Source of the DNA: a virus
Virus record (IMG/VR): IMGVR_UViG_3300009515_000011
Location: 1-34,924 of that record
Reading direction: 5' to 3' (one strand)
DNA length: 34,924 bases
Shown: positions 8,176-17,550 of the stretch, one piece after another
How the letters are laid out: each line of letters begins with the position of its first letter
Numbering within the stretch: position 1 is the stretch's first letter
The notes under the pieces: generated by a model
Database searches by the model: none
What the model saw: only the letters and a program-made list of their open reading frames with translations
Told to the model about the DNA's origin: nothing
Translations under genes and position numbers: made by a program

Positions 8176-8625
8176 CTATCCTATCGGTGAAATGAGAACC
8201 CGGATCTCTGCCGAGCCAAGCTCAATGGTGTCGGACGGGCCACCTGGCGCGTCCACGAAGATCCTCACCTCGTAAATCTTTGCCGCCGGGTCTATTTCGC
8301 CTGCTCCGCCCCCCTCCGTCAAAGCCACTTCGTCCTTCCCGGGAACTGTTGTATCGACGAAATCCAGGGTTGCGATGATCTCTGCGTCGGTGAGGTTGTA
8401 CAGCTGCACATGGGTGGTCAGTGGCGACACGCCATTGGCAGCAATGGCCCTGAACAACAGGGTCCTCGATCCGCCCTCCAGGTTGTACAAGGTCGGATCG
8501 AATTCGAACTGGCTCACCACCAAAGGTGTTGCGGAATCGTGGGACGCAGCCCCTCCGCATGGCACGATACTGATATACGTGTCCCCTGCTACGCCAGGCA
8601 GTATTTGGTGTGCAAGCCTTCCCAT
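8176..8625 (-). CDS. Small fibre-associated protein with xLxHQ leader
   Basis: About 149 residues from the ATG at 8625. An in-frame TTG two codons upstream is possible, but GAGGA lies seven bases before this ATG, and the resulting N-terminus MGRLAHQ aligns with the leader of three other tail proteins here. The body is a single beta-rich domain with alternating strands (RTLLFRAIAANG, HVQLYNLTDAEIIATLDF, YEVRIFVDAPGG, SAEIRVLISPIG), like a jelly-roll or immunoglobulin-type fold. No catalytic motif or membrane segment is seen. It is probably a small distal tail or fibre-tip protein. Confidence 0.65.
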   Translation of the reverse strand: MGRLAHQILPGVAGDTYISIVPCGGAASHDSATPLVVSQFEFDPTLYNLEGGSRTLLFRAIAANGVSPLTTHVQLYNLTDAEIIATLDFVDTTVPGKDEVALTEGGGAGEIDPAAKIYEVRIFVDAPGGPSDTIELGSAEIRVLISPIG

Positions 8626-8634
8626 AATCAATCC

Positions 8635-9342
8635 TCAGACAGCGAGCTGAATCCCATAGTTCACGTGAGCGCAGTCTCCCTGATCATAGTTCTGCTGCTT
8701 CTGAATAGAACCAGCCCCCGAACCAGCCAGCTCGTAGACCGACAGAATGACATCAGGCCTGGAGGTGGGGCCGGACACGCCGTCCAGAAGGATGCGCTGG
8801 GTCATTCCAGCCGGTGTGGCTGAGATGTTCACATCACTTGTACTGCTACGATTCACCCACCAAACAACCACATTCATGTCACCCGCTGGCGCATCGGTCC
8901 AAGAATTGGTGACCATGTTGTTCGACACGAAAATCGGCTGCTGCTTGACGGTTGGAACAGGAGACGACGTTGTATCAGCCCCCTCATACACAAGTGCGCC
9001 CATCGCCCTGTAGTTTACGCCCCCTGTTGACCAGGTAGCCTGAACACTCGATTCACCTCCGGCCGCCTTCTTCGCATACAGGTCAACAACGTTGTCGTTG
9101 CCATCATTGTTGTACTGTACGTCAACCTCTTTCGAGTACCCGCCGGTGAAGCCGGTGATGTCCAGGCTTGACAGTGATCCGGCACAGAACACAAGGATCA
9201 GGTCTCCTGAGACAATCCCACCCGGCAGTGTCAGGTCCGTGCTGACACCACCGCTGCCAAACATCTGACTGGCGGCCGACTTAAATGTCACCGGAGCAAC
9301 ACTCAATCCAGGGCTCAGCATGTTCACAGGAAACGTCAGCAT
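8635..9342 (-). CDS. Beta-sandwich tail protein, unknown
   Basis: A 235-residue protein. It has the strand sequence GGIVSGDLILVFCAG near residues 41-55 and later MNVVVWWVNR, a pattern typical of beta-sandwich domains in phage and bacterial surface proteins (GDLLLVFV-type strand followed by long loops). The ATG is preceded by GGACGGGACG. It sits immediately downstream of the 572-residue mosaic fibre protein and 10 bases before the gene starting at 8625. There is no signal peptide, although the first residues MLTFPVNMLSPG are mildly hydrophobic. It is likely a fibre or decoration protein. Confidence 0.65.
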   Translation of the reverse strand: MLTFPVNMLSPGLSVAPVTFKSAASQMFGSGGVSTDLTLPGGIVSGDLILVFCAGSLSSLDITGFTGGYSKEVDVQYNNDGNDNVVDLYAKKAAGGESSVQATWSTGGVNYRAMGALVYEGADTTSSPVPTVKQQPIFVSNNMVTNSWTDAPAGDMNVVVWWVNRSSTSDVNISATPAGMTQRILLDGVSGPTSRPDVILSVYELAGSGAGSIQKQQNYDQGDCAHVNYGIQLAV

Positions 9343-9351
9343 CGTCCCGTC

Positions 9352-11070
9352 CTATAGCTCATCGACATATCCAGTAATCCAGATCCACAAAGCATCCGAG
9401 GCATTGCTCACGCTGTACTCGACAACCTGACTATCGTCTGTCCATAGCTCAGTCTGAGTGAACGGGGATATGGAAGCTGCAGAATCGGTGTCAATCTGGA
9501 TCTGAATCGCACCTCCGGTCCCTTCGCGTCGAATGCGAGCCTGGTTCCCAGACGAGGCAGGGGAAAATTGGAATCCAGCAAAGGCCCGGAACGCAGTCTC
9601 AGGAATAGCTGATGACAGAGATACGTTTGTGAAACTAGTTGCCGATCCAGATGACAACACCTGGAAGTTGGCATAGTCGTCCCACTGGATCAGCCGATCC
9701 CGGCCGCCGCCGCGCATGTAAAAGATCTCGATGTCCGAGCTTCCATCATTCCTCACCGCTCCCACTCGCCGGAACACATCGTACCCGGCTGGCAGCGTCG
9801 GAGATGCGAAACTCACACTCAGGAGAGCTGCCGGAACCACCCCTGGCCCATCGATGACATAGAGGGCATACCAAGTCGATGAAGCCTCGGACCCGGTATC
9901 AAGACCATTCGCACCCGAAGCAGTGATGTCCGCCGTAAGCGACGCGTTGACTGTTATATCTCGCCTTCCCGTGCTGTCTTTGGCTGTGCCCGGAGCGATA
10001 TCCACCGTCGATGCCGTGTTGTATGACATCGCCAACCCATCAAGATGCCCCGGCGGGAAGCTATTCTCTGGGAAGTTCTGAGATCGAAGACGATAAAGAG
10101 AGAATGTCGACCCCGCCTCTATCGCTGAGGCTGCGTCGGCATGCACTTCTAGCGAGGTAATGTTTGTGGAGTCGTCGTCCCATCCCCCGCCGTAAAGCTC
10201 AACCGTACCTGAGGTTTCCAGCCCGCCAGAATGCCCTATGTATCCTCTCTTGGTCCCCGTCGCCGCCTCCATCTTGGCTTCAAAGAAGACCTCATTCGCC
10301 GTATTGTCAGTGAAAGCCACACGGAGATCGGTGTAAGAGTTCGCTCCTGCCCCTGACCCTCCTCTTCTCTGTGTAGTCTGGTTGGCGGTAATTCCATTCG
10401 GACGCATGACCAGGAATCGCGTAGCAGATGGCTTGGTCCAGTGACCTAGAAGGACATACCTCTCGTCATCGTCCCCGTTCAGCCCACTGAAGGTAACGGT
10501 CTGAACGGCAGACCCAGTGACTTCGATTGTCTCAATGAACTCCAGAGGACCAGCAATGGCAGGGCCGGAGATCTCTATGACCATGGCGAATGACCGCGTT
10601 GCGCTCACAAGCGAACCGGCAGTACCTGAGATCATCCGACACTCAACCTCAGTGTCCTCTTCCGGGGTGAAGACATACGTCACCATCGGCTGGGTTGACG
10701 TATGACCAGTACTGGTCTCAGTGTTTGAAGATGTCTCCTTTCCGATGTTCGCCGCAGTCGTGACGTTGTACCAGTTGCAGTTGATGTTCGCGGCAGCTGA
10801 ATGGTTGATACGGATGCCAGCCTGAAGGAAATAGGTACGCCCAGCCTTCAGCCCGGAGAACTTGCCCGCGCCATCGACGCTGATGCCACGACTACTGTCA
10901 ATGGTGTCAAAGGCAACAGCCGTGGAAGCCGCAAACGTGTCATCCCCAGAGAGGGATGCGTAAATGAACTCCGGTGCACCGCGCCCACCGAGACGCTCGA
11001 CAAATTGCTTTGTCCCTACATCTGAGGAGTCTACTGCCGTCGGAGCTTGCTGATGGCTAAGTTTGGTCAT
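9352..11070 (-). CDS. Mosaic tail fibre protein with C1q-like and shared beta modules
   Basis: A 572-residue protein. It opens MTKLSHQQAP with TKQFVERL, the xLxHQ leader followed by a tail-fibre-like TKxxVxxL motif. Residues about 36-172 form a jelly-roll-like module (LKAGRTYFLQAGIRINHS...VTYVFTPEEDTEVECR) that recurs twice in the next protein and resembles C1q/TNF-like trimeric heads. Residues about 174-333 (GPLEFIETIEVTGSAVQ to FSLYRLRS) form a second module shared with the 717- and 1198-residue proteins. The C-terminal part (340-572) is unique here, begins with a LSVSFASPTLPAGYDVFRRV-type fibre segment, and may be the specificity region. AGGAG precedes the start. It is probably a trimeric receptor-binding fibre. 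Confidence 0.75.
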   Translation of the reverse strand: MTKLSHQQAPTAVDSSDVGTKQFVERLGGRGAPEFIYASLSGDDTFAASTAVAFDTIDSSRGISVDGAGKFSGLKAGRTYFLQAGIRINHSAAANINCNWYNVTTAANIGKETSSNTETSTGHTSTQPMVTYVFTPEEDTEVECRMISGTAGSLVSATRSFAMVIEISGPAIAGPLEFIETIEVTGSAVQTVTFSGLNGDDDERYVLLGHWTKPSATRFLVMRPNGITANQTTQRRGGSGAGANSYTDLRVAFTDNTANEVFFEAKMEAATGTKRGYIGHSGGLETSGTVELYGGGWDDDSTNITSLEVHADAASAIEAGSTFSLYRLRSQNFPENSFPPGHLDGLAMSYNTASTVDIAPGTAKDSTGRRDITVNASLTADITASGANGLDTGSEASSTWYALYVIDGPGVVPAALLSVSFASPTLPAGYDVFRRVGAVRNDGSSDIEIFYMRGGGRDRLIQWDDYANFQVLSSGSATSFTNVSLSSAIPETAFRAFAGFQFSPASSGNQARIRREGTGGAIQIQIDTDSAASISPFTQTELWTDDSQVVEYSVSNASDALWIWITGYVDEL

Positions 11071-13224
11071 CTACTTCAGCTCCTTGATGTAGACCCTGGA
11101 GAACTGCGTCCAAGACACGAAGTTGACGTCGGACGTGATGTCAATCTTGATTTGCGTCTCAACTGAGGGTGTGAACACGTGAATCGACGATGAGTTGCCA
11201 TTGAGGTCGTGCCCAACGTTGTCGACGTGGACATGGATTTCCGCCTCCTCACCCGTGTCATCTATGAGCGGAGTATCAGCAGGATGTAGAGTCCACCGCG
11301 ACTGACTAGAGCCCTCGTTCGTTGTGGCCCCCAGGTGCGCATGAATCTCATACGTCTTGCCAGGTTGTAGCGTAAAAATACCTGCCGCCTGTCCGGCGCC
11401 AGCAGATAACGCAATTGCCGTACCCCTGCTCGACGAAGAGTCCCACTCAATATGGTTGTTGACATTCACGTTGGTGGTCTGAGCAGACGACAGGGTGGCA
11501 ATCATGTAGTCGGGGCCTGTCGGCGCCTTTATGAAGGCGTCGTTGGTCATCATGACGTTGACCATGATACCCGGGGTGCCAGCCCCTGCTGTCACCAGGC
11601 TGGTGGTCGAGATATCCACTTCGATAGCGTCACTGAAAGCCACCGGGATGACTCCAACCGGAGACGCGGCACGATGATACGACGTGTTCGTCGAATCCAG
11701 CGTTACTGTAAGAATCGTCGACCCAGCGACCTTGAACTCGACCGTGATGGAGCCCGACGACACGGTGTCATCGATAAGGGATGCACTCACGCCAACAGCG
11801 GACCCGCCAAAAGTGGCATGTCCTGTCGTGTACGTGGTGGCAGAGTTCGTTCCCTGTGCAACCACTGCCTGCACATTACGCTCATAGATGGAGGCGTTGG
11901 CCGTCTTGAGGTTGTTCCTCGTGCGACGCCAGAGAATAAACCGAGCGCCAACGGCGATGCCGCTAGCTACACTCGAATGGATCCTGAGTGACGTGACATT
12001 GGTCGTCTTATCCCCCCAGAAGCCACCGAAGTCATCTATGTGGAGATCGGTAGTTGTCGGAGGATCGGCATCATCGATGATTGAGCGAACCTGGTAGCCA
12101 CGCACCTCGCCAGTCGTTTCCGCATAGAACTCAACAGTTCCATGGGCGTAGCGGTTGGCAGTGAGCCCAGCAATGCGCAGATCGGATGACGTCTGAATGA
12201 CGTGCGAGGCACCGGCAGCGTGTCGCCCGGAGGCCTGCAACGTCGACGCAGAGTTGGGCTGCAAAGTGATATCTGGCGTCAACCCTGTGGCAGGAAGGAT
12301 GAACTCGATAAAGTAGGTCTGATCTACATCGCCATCGAGGGCCCGACCCAGAACCCCGTCTCCCCCTGTGCCGAAATCTACATCCTGCACTGCGGCGCCA
12401 GTGACCTCGATAATATCTACGAACTCCAGGCCGCCGACGACCTCGGCCTGCACCGCTCCTATCTCAGTAACCTGGAACCAGGATGCTTGTGAGTCTGCAT
12501 CAACATTGTCGGTTCCCGACCCAGCCCGAACTTCGACCAGCGAATCGACTGTGGGTGTGAATGGGAACGACAGGACCGGCTGGCTGGACAGGCTGGCTGT
12601 CTCATTTACTGTCCTCACCACGCTGCTGGAAGTCCCAATAGCGGCTGCGCCCGTGACGTCGTAAAAGTAGAACGATCTAGAAGCCGCCGATGAGTGTTGC
12701 AACCGCATGGCTGCCTGGAGCCAATACGTGCGTCCAGCCTTCAGTGAAACCTGATTGCTCGCCAGTGCGATAACACCACGCTGGGTTCGCACGGTATCCC
12801 AGGCCAGCGTTGCATCGGATGCGGAGACTCCGAGGTCTTGGTCACCACTCAGCACAACAACGATGTAGTCGCCGCCTGCCGCAGCAACAGGGCCGCTCGC
12901 AGCTACGTCTTGCCACGTGGCAGTCGTGGCGCTCGTCGCCACAAGAGCCTGGCCGGTCGTGGGAGGTGGCGCTGTAGAGACGTCGACATCCGCACCTGTC
13001 GTAGACAGAGCATCAGCTGCACCGCCGCCAGCTTCGTTCTGCCATGTCGCAGTCGTGGCGCCTGTCGCCTTGAGAACCTGGCCTGTTGTTGGGGGAGCTG
13101 CAGCGGCGACATCGACAGACGCACCTGTGGTCTGAAGCGACTCTGCGGCACCACCGTCAGCCTTTGTGGCTGCGTCGGTTCCATCTACAGGAGGAACTGT
13201 GCTCTGGTGTGGAAGCTTAGGCAT
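11071..13224 (-). CDS. Mosaic tail fibre protein with duplicated modules
   Basis: A 717-residue protein beginning MPKLPHQSTVPPVDG (xLxHQ leader). Residues 22-106 contain two roughly 43-residue tandem repeats, each ending PPTTGQ(V/A)LxAT...TATWQ, a motif often seen in phage tail fibres. Then follow a C1q-like jelly-roll module (about 120-256), the GGLEF(V)xxIEVTG module (about 264-437), the YERxxxF module (about 447-566) and a second C1q-like module at the C-terminus (about 572-717). The same modules are present in the proteins encoded on either side. No enzymatic motif is visible. The layout suggests a long, probably trimeric fibre assembled by domain shuffling. Confidence 0.75.
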   Translation of the reverse strand: MPKLPHQSTVPPVDGTDAATKADGGAAESLQTTGASVDVAAAAPPTTGQVLKATGATTATWQNEAGGGAADALSTTGADVDVSTAPPPTTGQALVATSATTATWQDVAASGPVAAAGGDYIVVVLSGDQDLGVSASDATLAWDTVRTQRGVIALASNQVSLKAGRTYWLQAAMRLQHSSAASRSFYFYDVTGAAAIGTSSSVVRTVNETASLSSQPVLSFPFTPTVDSLVEVRAGSGTDNVDADSQASWFQVTEIGAVQAEVVGGLEFVDIIEVTGAAVQDVDFGTGGDGVLGRALDGDVDQTYFIEFILPATGLTPDITLQPNSASTLQASGRHAAGASHVIQTSSDLRIAGLTANRYAHGTVEFYAETTGEVRGYQVRSIIDDADPPTTTDLHIDDFGGFWGDKTTNVTSLRIHSSVASGIAVGARFILWRRTRNNLKTANASIYERNVQAVVAQGTNSATTYTTGHATFGGSAVGVSASLIDDTVSSGSITVEFKVAGSTILTVTLDSTNTSYHRAASPVGVIPVAFSDAIEVDISTTSLVTAGAGTPGIMVNVMMTNDAFIKAPTGPDYMIATLSSAQTTNVNVNNHIEWDSSSSRGTAIALSAGAGQAAGIFTLQPGKTYEIHAHLGATTNEGSSQSRWTLHPADTPLIDDTGEEAEIHVHVDNVGHDLNGNSSSIHVFTPSVETQIKIDITSDVNFVSWTQFSRVYIKELK

Positions 13225-13227
13225 CTC

Positions 13228-13980
13228 TTACAACCCCAATGCGAACTTGTCGTTGAAGTAATCAAACACGGCTGTTCGCTCTGTGCCGTCCAGGCCCTTG
13301 TCCCATACCGCCATCTCAGCAATCTCCCCCTGAAAACTATGAGTACCTCCGATTGCCCCTCCTGTGTTCCCGGTGCCAAGGCGAAACGTTGCCTGCCACT
13401 GTTTCGAGAGCGTCTGCTGAGCGAACTGCGAGTTGTTGGCGTATCTGGTCATCTCGTTACCAACCATGGTCACGAGGTAGACTCCCCATTCGTTGTTGTC
13501 GAACGAAGATGAGGCAACTCCCGTGGACCGTGCGGCAGAGCCGAATGTCTCGTAGATAAGGTTGCTGTGCATGAAGTGAGGCTGCGTCGTGGATGACCCA
13601 AACACGTGCCACCCCTTGTTCCCGGTAGTTGTTCGCCTTACCACCAAGGCCATTGTTCCGTCGGTCGATCCAGAGATGAACGCAGACTGAGACATCTTGT
13701 CGTTGGCGCCATCAAACTGAACTACGGAGAGCCCGTTGAGAATGGACGCCGCCAGGGTTGGACCTCCTCCGCCGGATCCAGTGTCCTCCAACCAGTCATT
13801 GCCGTTGCCGCTCTGGTCTGCCCACACGGTAATAGGGCTACCTCCGGTCACCCCGGCCTCCGGGTCCCACAGGCCTAGTAGCTGGTCTGTCACAGGGAAT
13901 GGTGACCCTGATGCAGAGGACTTATTCATGGAGACGGCGAAGGTAAACATGGCTATTGGAGGTCCTGAATGACAGCGCAT
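13228..13980 (-). CDS. LamG/concanavalin-like tail protein
   Basis: About 250 residues. Residues 30-250 form a concanavalin A-like/LamG domain: LLGLWDPEAG, ITVWADQSGNGND, SVVQFDGANDKM, TMALVVRRTT and FQGEIAEMAVWDKGLDGTER are characteristic, the last being the usual final strand of Laminin_G_3-type domains. The start is uncertain. ATG at 13980 overlaps the upstream gene by 28 bases and has GGAG about ten bases before it. ATG at 13950 lies two bases past that stop codon but has no ribosome binding site; it would remove ten residues that are not part of the domain. The role is probably glycan recognition at the tail tip. Confidence 0.75.
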   Translation of the reverse strand: MRCHSGPPIAMFTFAVSMNKSSASGSPFPVTDQLLGLWDPEAGVTGGSPITVWADQSGNGNDWLEDTGSGGGGPTLAASILNGLSVVQFDGANDKMSQSAFISGSTDGTMALVVRRTTTGNKGWHVFGSSTTQPHFMHSNLIYETFGSAARSTGVASSSFDNNEWGVYLVTMVGNEMTRYANNSQFAQQTLSKQWQATFRLGTGNTGGAIGGTHSFQGEIAEMAVWDKGLDGTERTAVFDYFNDKFALGL

Positions 13981-16900
13981 TCCAGATTTGCTCCGTCAGG
14001 ACAGAATCCGGTAATGAGATCTACGGCGCTAGCTGTGGCTGTGATTGTCGGAGCTGTTCCTCCCTCGAACTTGTAGGCGGTACCAAAGGACAGGGTGTCC
14101 CCTCCACCGCCGCTCTGAGTAATACGGAAAATGTATGTGAATCCGGCAACCAAGTTGGTCGGGTTGTCGAGCTGTCCGGTTGAGCCGGATATGGTCAACG
14201 AAAAGCTGTTGCTCAGGCTGGCGTCGACCGAAATGTTTGCCCCATCGGCTAGCGCAGAGATGGCTGAACCCTGAGCCTTTGTGAAAGTCTGCTGGGTATC
14301 TGTCCGGGCTACCACGGTATCGTTGGACCCGTAGGCAACTGGCACTCCCGACGGGGCTACGGAGAGCCTGGTGATACCCGTAACAGTATTGCTGGCAGAT
14401 TGAACTGGATCTGTCGCAACCTTAGCCGCAAGACTCACATCAACAACGAGTCCCGAAGTCACCGATCCGGCGTTGTCGTAGCCAGTTGCGACTGCCTCGA
14501 CAGTGATTTCGTCACCGTTCGTCAGCTCATGGAGACCGACGGCTCCTGTGTCAAAGGCCACATCTGTGTCTGTCGTGTTCAGGGTAGCCGTCAGCTTGGT
14601 TACCGCATTGATCTTGACGTTGACAACAATGGAGCCCGCCGTGACTGCGTCCTCGATGTGTGCGGCAACGCCGATAAGTGAGCCTGGAAACTGGACGCGG
14701 CCTACAGTGGCTTCCTGGGTTGAGCCACCGACGGTCACGCCGAATGATGCGTGCCTCTCATAGACGCCGCCTGCAGAGGCGACGATCTCGGGGGACTCGA
14801 CGATCTTGAACAGGCGGAAAAAGGACCCTACACCGATGGCGGATGATGCCGCTTCGTTGATCTCCAGCGAGGTGATGTTCGTCGCCGTCTCGTTCCAGTT
14901 GCCCGTATAGAAGTGCGCCGTATTGTCCGGTACAGCATCCAAGGCCGAGCCACGCGCAATCACTGCTCGTCGCTGCCCTGTGACAGGCATGATGTCGATG
15001 ATGGCCCACAGGTTTGGCGAGCTGAAGTCAGCAATCGTAAGCTCAACCTCGTCTGAGCCTGTAACGCTAGCGCCGCCTGTGGCCAGCTTCTGGCTATCCT
15101 GATTTGTTGTCAGACCGTTCGGACGAAGTGTGAACGTCCGCGTGGTCGGCTGATCGTCGTTGACGATGTACGCCTCAAGCATGTAGCGCGTATCCGTGTC
15201 ACCATCGAGCCCGGTGAACACAACACTGCCCGTCGCTGCACCTGTCACCGTCTTGGAATCAACGAAGACCAGCGACCCTCCTCCGGCTACAACGGGCTCT
15301 GTTGCACCCGTGAGCAAGACGTTGACCGTTAGGCCAGTCGGAGCACTCCCGGCATTCGTGAAACCAGACGTAACCACTTCGACTGAGATCTCATCATTGG
15401 CTGCGACCGGGTCCTCGCCTGGGAGGGAGGTTGTGAGATTCGTGATGGTGTCGGTCGTGTTCAGGATCGTCGACATCACTGTCGAACCACCGACCTTGAC
15501 ATTGACTGTCACCGTACCGGCAGTGACCGCGTCCTCAAGACGAGCCGACACACCGATAACGGATCCTGCGCGCACCGCAGAGCCGAGGGTTGCCTCTACA
15601 GTCCCTGCTCCCTCAGGGATGCTGAATGTCGCAGCCCTTTCAGAGCCGCCGCCAGCACTGACTCCGCCACCACCGCCTGAGCCCACATCCGTGTCGGTGC
15701 CGGTGTCATCTGTCAAAACGAGCTGCGGCGTAGCATCGTTGCGTACCCAGAGAGTCGCCTTGCTTCCCGTCGGGGTACCACCTGGGACTGTAGCCTGCTC
15801 ATCGAAGACCATGCCGGTTGGATCGATAAGGCCCGCGACCGTAAGCTTGCCAGCCACGTCCAGGTCACCGGCCTGGTTTAGATTCATCACCGACGTGAAG
15901 CCACCGCCTGATGAAGTCTCGACCACGAAGTGCAGCTCGCTCGACAACGCCGCATCGACTGGCTGGTTCTGCAAGAGCCAGGTGTGCTGACGATCTGCAC
16001 CACCGTCATGGCCATGGCCGACCAAAGCAAGGGATGGTGAATACTTCGGATTCCCGGCCGTAGCCGTGGTTGTATTCCGCAACTCCACTGAAATGGTGTT
16101 GCGATCTGACTGTGTCGTGATCGCATCGTGGTCAGCTCGGAGGGCAGCCCCGTTGATCGCAACACCTGCACGAGCAATGTCAATGACAGGGACGATTCCT
16201 GTGGTCGTCTCTGTCCAAGTAATCGCACGATTCGCCGTCGACGACCCCCCAGACTGAGTCAGGGCCAGAGCCGTATTCGCACTATTGCTAGCGAACTGGG
16301 CAGCAATCATGTTCCCTGTATGGAACACGTTATTGGTCAGGTTGATGAGATTGCCCGAGCGGTCGCCGCCAGCCTGCGTCTTTGAAATCTCCAGCAGATT
16401 ATTGTTATCTGCCGAGGATGTGTTTCGGATAACAACCGCATCCGAAATCGCCTCCACAATCCTACCGACTCCGGCGCCGCCCTGGTTGTATGCACCCGTA
16501 AGCGTGTTGCCGCCGCCACCGGCGCCGAGCACGGTGTCAACATTCGTGTCATCCGTGAAGACCAGCACACTCGGGCTGTCTTGCCGCACCCATAGCAAAC
16601 CTCGACCACTAGGGATCGAGCGTACTGCCGCAGCACGCTCAATGAACTCGACACCATCATCGAGGCGAGAGACACCGTCATCTACGTGCAGTGCCGCCGG
16701 GTTAGTGATCGTCGCCAAGGCCCCTTCGGCCGGTGGCCCGGCGATATACCAGGTAGACGCATCGTCAACTACAGAAGCACCAGCGAAGGCGAGCGTCGGA
16801 GCCTGGACGATGGCTGCCCGGTGCTGAGCCAGCGCTCCGGTCGCGTAGGTGATCGTGCGCTGGAGGTTGAAAATGATATCCGAGTTCTCGGTGCTGGCTG

Positions 16901-17549
16901 TGATACCCGAGTGACCCGCCGCTGTAACACGCAGGGTCTCTTGCAAACCACTGACTGAGGCTTGAGGAGAGAGCGTGAGCGTCCCCAGGGCATCCCATAG
17001 AGCCGTCTGGGCGTTGTTGTTCGTGACAGCTAACTGGTTAGAACCAGGAGAGAACAAGCCCGTCTGGGCTCCGCCAAGGGATATGGCTGGGGCGGCTGCG
17101 GAACCGCCGGACGATAGGAGCAAGCTACTCCCCGAACCGTTCTGCAAGATCGATATGCCAGCGCCCGTCGCGTTGGCGCCCATTGACACAGACACTCCAG
17201 CACCGGATTGAGCCCCGGCCGGTGTCTTGGAAATCTCCAAGACATTATTGTTGTCCGCTGCAGCATTGGTGATTGAAACTGCGCCAGCATCAGCAGTGAT
17301 GGCACTGCCGCCGTTGTAGGCGTCATCGAGTGACCCGCCGCCGCCGGAACCCACCGCCGTCCAAGCAGTGTCAGCGGCCCCAGTCTTGAAGTAAACTTCT
17401 CCACCCGCTGCAACGTATCGCAGGAATAGCGACCCCTCAGGAGCCGCCAGGCCACCGCTGGAAGGATCCGCCGTACCCGAGACCAGTCGCGGGTCGGATG
17501 CCCCTCCGCTGACTACATCATATCGTACGCCTCTGAACGGTACAGACAC
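13953..17549 (-). CDS. Large mosaic tail fibre protein (1198 residues)
   Basis: The largest adhesin-like protein of the window. A repeated unit of about 280 residues covers the first half: (L)LWVRxDxxPxLVxTDDT followed by a glycine run occurs at about 315-348 and 596-628, with a weaker copy at 40-72, and ADNNNxLEISKT occurs at 98-109 and 380-391. Two YERxxxF beta modules (about 636-750 and 930-1044) flank one GSLVFVDSKTVTG module (about 757-915); these match modules in neighbouring proteins. The C-terminus (1045-1198) carries ITRLSVAPSG and QTFTKAQGS, phrases common in phage fibre ends. The start is GTG at 17549, supported by GGAGGA. It is likely a long tail fibre or fibre-network protein. 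No peptidase or chaperone domain was recognised. Confidence 0.8.
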   Translation of the reverse strand: MSVPFRGVRYDVVSGGASDPRLVSGTADPSSGGLAAPEGSLFLRYVAAGGEVYFKTGAADTAWTAVGSGGGGSLDDAYNGGSAITADAGAVSITNAAADNNNVLEISKTPAGAQSGAGVSVSMGANATGAGISILQNGSGSSLLLSSGGSAAAPAISLGGAQTGLFSPGSNQLAVTNNNAQTALWDALGTLTLSPQASVSGLQETLRVTAAGHSGITASTENSDIIFNLQRTITYATGALAQHRAAIVQAPTLAFAGASVVDDASTWYIAGPPAEGALATITNPAALHVDDGVSRLDDGVEFIERAAAVRSIPSGRGLLWVRQDSPSVLVFTDDTNVDTVLGAGGGGNTLTGAYNQGGAGVGRIVEAISDAVVIRNTSSADNNNLLEISKTQAGGDRSGNLINLTNNVFHTGNMIAAQFASNSANTALALTQSGGSSTANRAITWTETTTGIVPVIDIARAGVAINGAALRADHDAITTQSDRNTISVELRNTTTATAGNPKYSPSLALVGHGHDGGADRQHTWLLQNQPVDAALSSELHFVVETSSGGGFTSVMNLNQAGDLDVAGKLTVAGLIDPTGMVFDEQATVPGGTPTGSKATLWVRNDATPQLVLTDDTGTDTDVGSGGGGGVSAGGGSERAATFSIPEGAGTVEATLGSAVRAGSVIGVSARLEDAVTAGTVTVNVKVGGSTVMSTILNTTDTITNLTTSLPGEDPVAANDEISVEVVTSGFTNAGSAPTGLTVNVLLTGATEPVVAGGGSLVFVDSKTVTGAATGSVVFTGLDGDTDTRYMLEAYIVNDDQPTTRTFTLRPNGLTTNQDSQKLATGGASVTGSDEVELTIADFSSPNLWAIIDIMPVTGQRRAVIARGSALDAVPDNTAHFYTGNWNETATNITSLEINEAASSAIGVGSFFRLFKIVESPEIVASAGGVYERHASFGVTVGGSTQEATVGRVQFPGSLIGVAAHIEDAVTAGSIVVNVKINAVTKLTATLNTTDTDVAFDTGAVGLHELTNGDEITVEAVATGYDNAGSVTSGLVVDVSLAAKVATDPVQSASNTVTGITRLSVAPSGVPVAYGSNDTVVARTDTQQTFTKAQGSAISALADGANISVDASLSNSFSLTISGSTGQLDNPTNLVAGFTYIFRITQSGGGGDTLSFGTAYKFEGGTAPTITATASAVDLITGFCPDGANLECAVIQDLQ

Positions 17550-17550
17550 G

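Noticed and set aside
15196-15990. Plus-strand ORF of 264 codons
   Set aside because: It lies wholly antisense to the 1198-residue fibre gene, is Ser/Thr/Pro/Val-rich as expected for the complement of repetitive beta-rich coding sequence, and has no operon context.
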